Source: Beverwykella pulmonaria (Eukaryota; Ascomycota; Dothideomycetes; Pleosporales; Melanommataceae). From it: a DNA stretch of 64,000 nucleotides. The stretch is taken from the NCBI GenBank assembly GCA_001599595.1, contig BCHH01000003.1:3577151-3641150 (forward strand), given 5' to 3'. Shown here in pieces: positions 45,598 to 54,866 of the stretch (position 1 is the first letter of the stretch; each line of letters starts with the position of its first letter). A model generated the notes under the pieces. It searched no databases and was not told the DNA's origin. It saw only the letters and a program-made list of their open reading frames with translations. A program made the translations under genes and the position numbers.

Positions 45598-46821
45598 TTA
45601 GTATACGGGAATGGAATCAATGGACTCCAAAGCCAACCTGCCCTGGGCGTCAAAGTCGGCAATCTGCCGCTCAAAGTCAGACCGCAAATGCTCCGCAGCT
45701 TGCTCAGCATTGAACTTGATCCATTGCTCCACAGTCATTTCTAGCTCGGCGCTGGAGAGCGCGAGCTCGTCTCCAAAAAGCTTGGTCTTCTTCGTTGTCA
45801 CTTCTGGCTCGGGGGGCGCCTCGCTCTTCCGCTTCCTGGATGACTTAGGGGGGGGTGTTGGCGGTGCCAGTGTAGGCGCGGGAGGTGTCGATGGCGGCAA
45901 ATGTGCTGAAATAGGCGCTGGAGGTGTCGATAGCCTCACGGGTGTTGCAATAAGCGCAGGAGGTGTCGACATGGGTGCAGGCGGAGTAGATAATTGCACG
46001 ATTACTGGTGTTGGTGAAGGAGCTGAAGGAGTTGATTGAGGGGCGGCAGCTTTCTTGGTACGCGTGGGTCTGCCCTTCTTGCTGGCCGTACTAGACGCAC
46101 GCTTACGTGTTTTCTTCGGCGGTTGGACGTATGGAATATCGGCTGGATGATAAAGCTCTTTCAGTGTGAAGAAGAGGCATCCGGCGGCGCGCTTGAAATG
46201 CTCCTGAGAGGGGTCATCGCCGGCATCCCAGGAATCGAGTGACAGGGCGCAATATGGGCAGGTAACAGCGTCGGGTGTATCGGGGGCAGGATCGTAGCAC
46301 CATCCAGCGGCAGCCATCTACGTAAGCGTTAATAAGCAGACAATCGCGATGCAGATGTCTGCGCTCACCTGTTCGACGCTAGGAAAACCTGCGGCAGTGT
46401 CCAATGGCCAGTAGTTGCCAAAGGTGGCTACGCGCGCACTCTTCATCTTGTCGCTCATAGGATCCTCCTCAACTCGAGTCGGGTCGCCGTTGCGCAGGCG
46501 GATGCAGACATTCATAGCAAAGCCGCAGTTTGGTGAGTGCGTGAGGTGTTCGTAGGCAGGAAAGTCCGACTCTTCCCAGCCATCGAGCTGGCAGTCGCAG
46601 AAAACGCATTTTACGTTGTCGGGACTGGAAGATGAGGGCGCCCATTCGAAACCGGCGTAGGCGAGGTCGTGTGGTGAAGGCGCAGATAATGGCCAGGCAT
46701 TGGATTTGGGAGCTGTCTTTTTGGAGCGTGAAGAAGAGGAGCGGGAAGAGGAGCGACGCGTCTTGGACTTGGGATTAAAGGTGTCGAGGCGGACCTGAAA
46801 AATGGCGGGGTTGGTCTTCAT
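45598..46821 (-). CDS. BIR1: BIR-domain protein (BIR1/survivin family), short form
   Basis: Exons 46369-46821 and 45598-46317 (390 residues), with a 51-bp phase-0 intron. Two zinc-binding BIR domains: the first with VKCVFCDCQLDGWEESD followed by His and Cys (HLTHSPNC), the second with VTCPYCALSLDSWDAGD followed by EHFKRAAGC. Residues from about 215 on are basic (KKTRKRASSTASKKGRPTR), then a Pro/Thr repeat (STPPAP units), another basic patch, and a helical end MTVEQWIKFNAEQAAEHL that resembles the extreme C-terminus of longer fungal Bir1. Bir1 is the survivin-like part of the chromosomal passenger complex with Aurora/Ipl1 and Sli15/INCENP. At 390 residues it is much shorter than yeast Bir1 (954); the middle is missing, the ends are present. 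Nuclear. Confidence 0.88.
45862..46000 (-). repeat. Coding minisatellite in the BIR gene
   Basis: Several imperfect units of about 27-45 bp sharing the plus-strand core gcgsgaggtgtcgat (minus strand encodes STPPAP). The units differ by substitutions and length, giving LSTPPAP, MSTPPAL, LSTPPAP and PSTPPAP in the product. Copy number is likely to vary between strains. Confidence 0.7.
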
Positions 46822-47491
46822 TGTGAACAGGCGAAGAAGAGGGAGACTGTGAGGTGAATGAAGAAGTGGGCGAAATTAACAATAGCAGCGGTGGGCGCTG
46901 TCGTGGTCGCGCTGCGGGATGTGTGAAAGTGTGTGTTGTGGTGAAGCTCGGACGCAAACAAACTGCCCTGCCAAGCCTAATCCGTGGCTAGCCACGAAAG
47001 GATTAGCGCCAGCGGCCAAGTCGACCAAACCCATGCTGCATCGAAAGCAAAATACACATGCTTAATGGATGTAAAGTTCTGGATGTCAATGCAATGGGAT
47101 AGCGAGCAGAAAAACTGATCCTCTTGACCTCTTGCGAGCATGTAATCGGTGTGCAACGGCATGCAGCTCTCTGGCCGAAGCCCTTGCACGTGCCGAACCT
47201 CAACACCCCTGCCCTCCATGGGTGCACCGATGCCGACGACGCCTGTTCATGCTTCGGCTAAGGAATATTCTAGCGTCTATCCAAAGCACCAGACTGTTTC
47301 CTACTCTACCCCATTGTGTCTGTCAAAATCTCCAATTCACCTCCGTGCGCCAGCCTTCGACCCCGATACCGGAATTGATTCCACTCCCGCGCCTTCGCCC
47401 GACCATCACCTCCGGGCCGCAGCTCCTTGTTTGCGCCTCGTGGAAGTCTGGACATGGGACGAGGCCACCGAGGCCTCCATCACGGCACACC
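46822..47491. promoter_or_regulatory. Divergent promoter, BIR1 / TAM41
   Basis: 670 bp between divergent start codons. The TAM41 frame is open upstream to 47,132, giving a possible 120-residue extension without family resemblance. No RNA gene or specific site identified. Confidence 0.4.
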
Positions 47492-48835
47492 ATGTACCGC
47501 CCGATACTGCGCATAGCACGGTTAAGACAGCCAATGCTCTGCGGCCGCCGGTTCAATTCCTCACAGACCCCCGCGACCTCCGAGCCCTCCCACCAGTCCC
47601 TTTCCCCGGACTGGGAAGACAGCACGCCTTCGCTCTCGGACTTTACGGAGCTGCCATACAAGGACTTTGGAAAGAACCAGCTGCTGGAGACAAACGAGGA
47701 GTTCAAAAGAAGCCTGAGGGGCATACTCCGGCAGTTCCCCCCCATCACGTACGCCTTTGCCTATGGCTCGGGCGTGTTCCCGCAATCCGATGCCACCGCG
47801 TCGCGCGTCACACACTCTCCGCATCCGAACCCGCCCGAGGCGATCCTAAAATGGCAGAAAGGCGGCGGGAAGATGATCGATTTCGTGTTTGCGACCAAGT
47901 TCACGCAGCACTTTCACTCGCTGAACTTGAGGATACACAGGGATCACTACTCGTTTCTGGGGTCGCTGGGCTCGGGGCTGGTCAGCCATGTGCAGGACGC
48001 GTATGGCGCTGGCGCATACTTCAACCCGTATATTACTGTGAACGGGACCATGATCAAATACGCCGTTGTCAATTTCGAAACACTGCATCGCGATCTCTCC
48101 ACCTGGGACACGCTGTACCTCGCAGGACGCCTTCAGAAACCCGTAAAGATTCTCTACGAAGAGCCTAACATCCGCGTCGCCAACCAGCGCAACCTACTCT
48201 CCGCCGTCCGCTGCTCCCTCCTCCTCCTACCCCCCACATTCACAGAGAAGCAGCTGTACTCAACAATAGCGGGCCTAAGCTACAAGGGTGACCCGCGCAT
48301 GGATTACGGGAGCGAACACCCCAACAAGATCGACAACATCGTGACCCACCAGATCCGGAACTTTAGACTCCTCTACCACGACCTCATCATGTCGCTCCCT
48401 AACATATCCTACGCCGACCAGCAAGCCATATCTAAACCAGACTGGATGGACAACACGGACCTCAACGTCCGGATAGAGCAGGATATGGATCCCGAGCGGC
48501 GCGGGAACATGGTCAGACGGTTACCAAAATCTTTCCGCGAGAAGCTGTATTTCCAGTACCAGCGGAAATTCGGGATCCCGGGCCGGGAGTTCAAGGAGAT
48601 GCTGGAGGCGAGCAAGGACGAGGATGCAAAAGGTGGGCTGAAAAAACAGATGGGCACCCCGTTCGATAGGCGCATCGCGGGCGAGGACGATTTGCCGGAC
48701 ATGGTTGCCAAGGCTGTCAACCAGACGGTCAAGTGGCCGTCGACCGTGCAGAGTATCAAGGGTATTTTTACGGCGGGCCCCGCGAGGAGTTGGAAATACT
48801 TACAGGAAAAGAGGGAAAAGGGGAAGCAGAAGTAG
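47492..48835 (+). CDS. TAM41: Mitochondrial CDP-diacylglycerol synthase
   Basis: One exon, 447 residues. The N-terminus MYRPILRIARLRQPMLCGRR is an Arg-rich presequence. The nucleotidyltransferase core follows: ITYAFAYGSGVFPQ (the GSG that begins the active site), then KMIDFVFATK with the metal-binding Asp, HRDHYSFLGSLGSGLVSHVQ, and ITVNGTMIKYAVVNFETLHRDL. The C-terminal helical part ends at SWKYLQEKREKGKQ. Tam41 makes CDP-diacylglycerol from phosphatidic acid and CTP in the inner membrane, the first committed step to cardiolipin. Start chosen at 47,492 because upstream in-frame codons look like leader and the presequence begins here. Confidence 0.93.
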   Translation: MYRPILRIARLRQPMLCGRRFNSSQTPATSEPSHQSLSPDWEDSTPSLSDFTELPYKDFGKNQLLETNEEFKRSLRGILRQFPPITYAFAYGSGVFPQSDATASRVTHSPHPNPPEAILKWQKGGGKMIDFVFATKFTQHFHSLNLRIHRDHYSFLGSLGSGLVSHVQDAYGAGAYFNPYITVNGTMIKYAVVNFETLHRDLSTWDTLYLAGRLQKPVKILYEEPNIRVANQRNLLSAVRCSLLLLPPTFTEKQLYSTIAGLSYKGDPRMDYGSEHPNKIDNIVTHQIRNFRLLYHDLIMSLPNISYADQQAISKPDWMDNTDLNVRIEQDMDPERRGNMVRRLPKSFREKLYFQYQRKFGIPGREFKEMLEASKDEDAKGGLKKQMGTPFDRRIAGEDDLPDMVAKAVNQTVKWPSTVQSIKGIFTAGPARSWKYLQEKREKGKQK

Positions 48836-49519
48836 AGAGGCTGCTTTGTATTTTTGGTGTAGCGTCGCATTCCCGCAAAGCAAAGCGAAATTATGCATGG
48901 ATATGGTTGGGTGGGTTTGGGTTTGCATGGTAGTCGCCGTTTGGAGTGGTCTAACACAAACGGGTCAGGCTTGTATCATTGGGACGAAATGGCTGGGAAA
49001 ATGCTAGGGGCATCTAAAGCGCACACTTGCGCTCCGGATAGATTCGAATATATCATTCGTGGGAAGCTCGAAGAGCGAGCTACTTCGAAAATCGTTAGGA
49101 AAGTTCTGATGGCACCAAGATTTGTTCTTGTTGGATATATGGGTATCCTCTATCTACACAACGTATAGACAGGACTCCAGTCCTGACCTCATGCTTCATT
49201 CATCTACCTTTGTAGGGCATTCGTAGCTTGGACTTGGCTTCTTGAAAGCTCGAGTCTCGACTTGGGGCAATGTCGACCTGCTAATGGCAAGGTCGGGAGC
49301 CTTTGCATTGCGGCGGGCTATTGCACCCCTCATAGGCCTGTGTCGTGATCGTTGAATTGAGTACAACGTTCCAGACGCTGATGAATAGCCTCTTCATATT
49401 CAGATCCCCTCTTCCTCATCTTGAGAAGCGGCCAGAACCTCCGCCTCGCAACCATTCTCCCAATTCCTTACTTCGGCTGTACAAATCGATACTGTCCTGC
49501 AATTGATGTTACCCCTGCT
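48836..49519. other. Convergent intergenic region
   Basis: Between the 3' ends of TAM41 and GPI8. Only short ORFs; nothing else recognised. Confidence 0.55.
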
Positions 49520-50742
49520 CTAATCCAACCAAGATGCAGCTGCCCACATCCCCGCGCAACCCAACAGTGCCGCAGCGCCCACCAACTGCTTCTTCCACCC
49601 CGACTCTTCATCAACGCGCATTGCGCCCTCCCTTCTGATGGCCTGCTTAGTCTCCACAGCCTTCGCCTCTTCAACAATATGCGCCGGATGCGGTCTCGTA
49701 GCAAGACTCTCGTTATGCCGTCTCTGCGCCTCGAGTATCATCCTCTCAATAGCAGCAAGCTCCGCCTGCCACTGAGTTTCGTTCTTCCTGCTCCCACCTT
49801 CAACCTCCACATTCTGCACATTCCCGAAGAAATCCATCACCAGTCTCGATCTCGCCTCCGGCTCACCTCCTGGAAATAGGTCGTATCGCACACCCGGGTG
49901 CGAGTGGATCTTCTCTTCGTCGTAGCTGTCGAACAAGTCACCCATTGTGAGTTTGGATGTCGGCTCACGGACTTGGGTTTCCAGGAAGTCGAGGTTGTAG
50001 TATGTGTAGCGGTCGATGACTGCGACGCCAACGTCATTGTCTGCGTGGTGCGAGTAGGATGATTGATCGATTTCTGAGGAGCCCGTGGCGAGGATGTTGG
50101 GCGAATAGAATTTGGAGTACATGGTGTTGGCTTGGCAAGTGTCGATCATGAAGAGGATCTCATGGTAGCTGTAGTTCTCATGAGCATGAATATAGTATTG
50201 AGTGAAGGTGTATATGCATACCGTTTCTTCTCCCACATCTGCTCGAACGCATCCGCCAAATCAAATGCACTGATCTCCTCCGCATCCTGAAACTTCAAAA
50301 ACTCATTCCCGCCATGTCCTGTCATATACACCAAGATATTACTCCGATCATCCGTGAGCAACCTCTTGCTCCGCGGCATATCCTCGCCCACGCGATCCGT
50401 CATCAGCCTTATGAAGTTTTCCACCGTGACCTCGTACCCGCGGTAATCCACTTCAATATTATCGCCATAGAGATCGAGCGCGCGGTCCGCGTTGTTATAT
50501 ACGGTGCCAGGGAAGGCGTTGCGCGGATTGCACGCCATGTCGTCGGGCAGCATGAGGATGATTTGCGAGTCGGGAATGCCGAGGCGCTTGACGGTGCGGT
50601 AGAGTGAGAGGACGTTCGCGAGGTGGCGGTAGTTAAACCAGAAGCGTGAGGTTGAGACGAGGACTGCCCAGTTCGAGGTGTGCTCGCTCCAGGCGCATGT
50701 CGCCAGGAGGAGGGGGAGGAGGAGTCGTAGTGTGGGTATCAT
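49520..50742 (-). CDS. GPI8: GPI-anchor transamidase catalytic subunit
   Basis: Exons 50222-50742 and 49520-50168 with a 53-bp intron, 389 residues. A signal peptide ([19 protein letters not shown]) leads into the caspase-like C13 domain: [17 protein letters not shown], the catalytic His143 in [10 protein letters not shown] and the catalytic Cys185 in [12 protein letters not shown], the two flanking the intron. The luminal domain continues through [14 protein letters not shown] to a single C-terminal membrane segment ([20 protein letters not shown]). Gpi8 cleaves the GPI signal of proproteins and forms the thioester intermediate in the ER. Length and all active-site features agree with the family. 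It shares a promoter region with the OPT transporter. Confidence 0.95.
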
Positions 50743-51039
50743 CGTGAGTGGATTAATTGTGTAAACTCAGAAGTCACATTAAATGTGGAGGTGTCTAAAA
50801 CTCCTTTTAAGGAAGCCAAAGTCGTGAAAAGGAAAAGAAGGAGCGTCAAGTTCGTGATAGATGTTTGGTGTTGGTGATCCTGACAAATCAGATCCGAGCC
50901 ACCATATCACGTGGAACTTTACACTAGCCTCGGAGAATGGATCTTGCGACCTCATGGATCAGCAACTGCATCATTCCGCTGCCTATACCTCGGGTTGCGT
51001 CTTCCTGTCACAATATCCCCTCATACCTTACCAAACACC
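50743..51039. promoter_or_regulatory. Divergent promoter, GPI8 / OPT transporter
   Basis: 297 bp between divergent start codons. No specific element claimed. Confidence 0.4.
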
Positions 51040-53391
51040 ATGGCTCCAGATCGGGGAGACTCCCCAAGTGGCATAACGACCGACGACTTGAGAAGTCACG
51101 GGCTCGGCGACTTAAATGATGCGCCCCTAGGTCGGAGTATTTCCCAACGATCAAGAGCTCGACGACATGTGGCAGAACAAGCCTCTCAACCCCAGAACTT
51201 CACTATTCGAGGTGTCCTCGTTGGTCTCGCTATTGGAGTCGTGATATGTTTCTCGAACATGTACTTCGGGCTGCAGGCCGGATGGGTCAGTAGCATGGCT
51301 ATGCCTTCGGCCCTCATTGGCTTTGCGTACTTCAAGACGGTTTCTCATTTGCTTAAGTTTCCGTTCACACCTGTTGAAAATGTGCTTGTTCAGTCGGTTG
51401 CTGGTTCTGTGGGAACAATGCCTTTAGGGTGTGGATTTGTGGGGGTTATTCCTGCTTTAAACTATCTGTTGAAACCAGAAGAGAATGGACCTTTGAATGT
51501 TAGTCTTTGGAGAATGATCATTTGGTCTGTGGGGATCTGTTTCTTTGGAGTCGTGTTTGCTGTTCCGCTTCGGAGGGAGGTTATTATCCGAGAGAAGCTC
51601 AAGTTTCCCAGTGGGACGGCGACCGCGCTTATGATCCGAGTCTTGCATGGAGATGAAAAGTCAAAGAAGCTCATTACACCTCCTAGTGGCCACTCTGCGC
51701 CTACAGAAGAGGAGGAACAACGACTGTTACAGCCTACCACTTTGGACCAGGAAGACGTTCCACTGCGGTCCTCTCAATCTGATGAACGGGATGCAGAGGA
51801 ACACGAGATAGGAGATGATGGAGACTGGAAAGCCAGAATCCGGCTTCTCATATTTGCTTTTGGTGGTTCCGCTCTTTATGTAGGCACTCGGTACCGTACA
51901 TTTTGGACTTGACTAATGTAGACAGACAATCGTGTCGTACTTTATACCTCAGCTCCACGATATTCCCATTTTCGGTCTTTCTCTAGCTAGCAACTGGCTT
52001 TGGACCTTGAATCCCTCGCCAGCTTACATTGGGCAAGGTATTATTATGGGACCAGCCACGACTCTGCATATGCTTCTCGGGGCTCTTGTTGGCTGGGGTA
52101 TATTGTCTCCTCTAGCCAAGAGCAAGGGTTGGGCCCCAGGGCCGGTCTCAGATTGGACAGAGGGATCTAAAGGCTGGATTGTGTGGATCTCTCTTGCAAT
52201 CATGCTTGCAGATTCTCTTGTCAGTCTTGGATGGCTTATGCTTCGCCCACTAATTGTGTACTCCCGGGCGTACTACCCCACAGCAAAAGAGACTTTTCAA
52301 TCTCACACATGGAAGGAACTCTTTACTCTCAACATCACCGCAAAGCAGAGCTACAGCCAACTCAGCGATGGCTCCTCTACCGATCCTATTAGTGCCATCA
52401 AACGACACGTTCCCGAGGACAATGAGCCCGACGCACCACCAGAGCATCTTATCTCCACGCGAACCACCGTCATTGCCCTCATCGTATCGCTAATTCTCTG
52501 CATAGTCGCAGTCAACGTTTCATTCCCCGGTCTCATCCCAATCCAGCACACCGTCCTCGCACTAGTCCTCTCTCTCTTCCTCTCCATAATGGGCGTCCGC
52601 GCTCTAGGGGAAACCGACCTCAATCCCGTCTCCGGCATCTCAAAGCTCACACAACTCGTCTTCGCCCTCATCACACCCACCTCCGGACCCGGAGCCAAGA
52701 ACTCGATCATTATTAATCTCCTCGCAGGCGCAATCTCTGAATCTGCGGCTCTCCAAGCCGGCGATCTGATGCAGGACCTCAAATGTGGACATTTACTCGG
52801 TGCTGCGCCGAGTGCTCAGTTCTGGGGCCAGATGATTGGGTCAGCCGTCGGTGCTGTACTCTCAGCCGTTGTGTACAAGTTGTATACGCATGTATATCCG
52901 ATTCCTGGCGGGTTATTCGAAGTCCCAACGGCTTATGTGTGGATATTCACTGCGAGACTAGTGACTGGTAAAGGCTTGCCGCCGATGGTCAAAGAGTGGG
53001 CTTCTGGTGCTGCAGTGATCTTTATCGTTGGGACCGGGTTCAGGGTTTGGGGGAATAACAGGAAGGCGAAGGGGTTGGCAGGGTGGTGGATTGATTTTAT
53101 TCCGGGTGGGATTGCGGTTGCTGTTGGTATGTCTTACCCTACCACCATTTCCCTCTGGTTCAAACCCCCTTCGAGGTTGGAAGCTGTTGCTGACGCTCTG
53201 AAGGTATGTACAACACACCAAGCTTCACGCTTGCGCGAACGATAGGAGGACTAATCAGCTTGTGGTGGAGGAAATGGAAAGGTAAGAGTGAGACGCCTAT
53301 TATTGTGTTCGCGAGTGGATTGATCTTAGGTGAGGGGCTGTTTAGTATTGTGAATCTACTGCTTGCGAGCTTAGAAGTGCCACATCTTTGA
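51040..53391 (+). CDS. OPT family oligopeptide transporter
   Basis: Exons 51040-51879, 51926-53126 and 53204-53391 (742 residues); introns are 46 and 77 bp. The protein has an N-terminal hydrophilic tail, then many membrane segments (FTIRGVLVGLAIGVVICFSN, then FGLQAGWVSSMAMPSALIGF) and a large acidic cytosolic loop near residues 215-265. Motifs fit the OPT superfamily: YIGQGIIMGPATTLHMLLGA, NIIINLLAGAISE-type text near 52,710 (IIINLLAGAISESAALQAGD), and the end FIPGGIAVAVGMYNTPSFTL, restored by splicing intron 2. The layout is nearer to the YSL/metal-peptide branch of fungal OPTs than to the short peptide transporters; the substrate is not known. Proton-coupled uptake at the plasma membrane or vacuole is expected. 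The stop is followed by the truncated aquaporin 216 bp later. Confidence 0.92.
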
Positions 53392-53607
53392 ATTAATAAT
53401 GTAGGTATGTAGAGGTTTTGGAACACAATGAGTACAACTCGTGGTTTTCAAGTGCGTATTCATTGACACTATTAATGAGCTAGACAGGAAATTAAACAGA
53501 GTAGAACTGTAGGCACTCTTCCTTCCACATTTGCGAGTCTTTCGTGCGTCAAGTGCGTGGATGGAAAGACAGCAAATGATTTGAGAAATAATGGAAACTA
53601 ATATTAA

Positions 53608-54431
53608 AGTCCAAGTGACTCTGGTGCCTACCTTAACCCAGCAATTACCTTCTCCAACTGCATCTACCGGCAACTCTCCTGGCGACGTTTCCCGGTCTAC
53701 TTTATCGCACAACTTCTCGGTGGTTTCATTGGCTCTGGCGTTGTATACGCGAACTATATCAGTGCCATTGATTGGTTCGAAGGAGGCCATAGGATTAGAA
53801 CCGTTCCGCCAGCTGCGAAGGCCACGGCCGGCATCTTCTGCACATACCCACAGCCGTTCGTTGCCAAATCAAGCCAGTTCTTTTCGGAATTTATCGCAAG
53901 CGCGTTGCTCATGTTCGTGATCTTTGCGCTAAAGGATCCTAGCAATAACGGAGTTCCCAAGGTATGTAACGTTGAGCCCTTGGGCACGAGGCCATCCGAG
54001 TACTGATTGAGTCAAGAGTGACAAATGGTTCCCGCTCTCTCTGTTCTTCCTCATATTCGGGCTTGGAGCTTGCTTTGGTTGGCAAACTGGCTACGCGATC
54101 AATATTGCTAGGGACTTTGGCCCACGTTTGATGTCGTACGCTGTTGGATACGGTCCCGAGGTGCGGTCTGCTGGAGGATACTACTTCTGGGTGCCTGACC
54201 TTTCCCCATTCATTGTTGGTGCTGTTTGCTGACTCTTGGAACTAGATACTTATGGTGGCGCCATTCTGCGGCTGTGCGTTTGGAGGCTTCCTATATGACC
54301 TTTTCATTTATACAGGTTCAAGTCCTGTCAACACGCCATGGCTGGGTTTGAAGCACGTCTTTAACCCTGGATACGCGTGGAACGCTAGGAAGGAGCATCT
54401 GCGAAGAGAAAAGGAGGAAGGGATTGTGTAA
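53608..54431 (+). pseudogene. 5'-truncated aquaglyceroporin
   Basis: Blocks 53608-53961, 54017-54190 and 54246-54431 join in frame. The text begins at SGAYLNPAITFSNC, the first NPA loop of a MIP channel, and runs through VPVYFIAQLLG-like, FCTYPQPFVAKSSQFFSEF and GYAINIARDFGPRL (second NPA as NIA, with the ARD of aquaglyceroporins) to the stop. The segments that normally precede the first NPA (N-terminal domain, TM1, TM2) are missing: an in-frame stop lies at 53,605-53,607, and only 216 bp separate this from the OPT stop, none of which encodes them. The remaining exons have no stops or frameshifts, so truncation is the only damage seen. Glycerol/water transport is improbable without the first helices. 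Confidence 0.8.
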
Positions 54432-54866
54432 ACAAGGACGGTTGCGACGGAAATTTCGCCATGTAGGGAGAAGGAAGACGCTTTAGTTCTTGATGTTTGT
54501 ATAATTCGCATATTGGAAACGAAAGGGAAAAGCAAATATTTCCAACCTGGATCTTGGTGACGGCGGGGTGATGATTGGAGAGCAGGCGGAAGTGTGTTGC
54601 AAAAATACGCTAGTGTGCAACAAGCTAGCGTGGAGCTGGACGCGTTCCCGTCTTTCATGTCCTGACAACGAAGCCGTGCAAGCTCCCGCATTCACGTTCC
54701 CCAATTGCCTCTGCCTCTGCTCCGTTTTCTTCTTGAGCCTTTTTTTTTTACATACTCTTTTACGCCATACAATGATATTGTACACGTACTAGTTCTACAC
54801 CATACGACCTCCGACGCGTCCTGCAGCGCGCGTTTTCTCGAGCTCCTCAACTCACACCTCACGAAC
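54432..54866. other. Intergenic region, CDC45 leader
   Basis: Between the aquaporin relic and CDC45. The CDC45 frame is open upstream to 54,705, but the residues there do not match the family. A nine-T tract lies at about 54,742. No other feature. Confidence 0.5.

Noticed and set aside
47149..48168. 339-codon ORF overlapping TAM41 in another frame
   Set aside because: The TAM41 frame holds the nucleotidyltransferase motifs; the other frame has none. Kept only as a minor finding about overlap.
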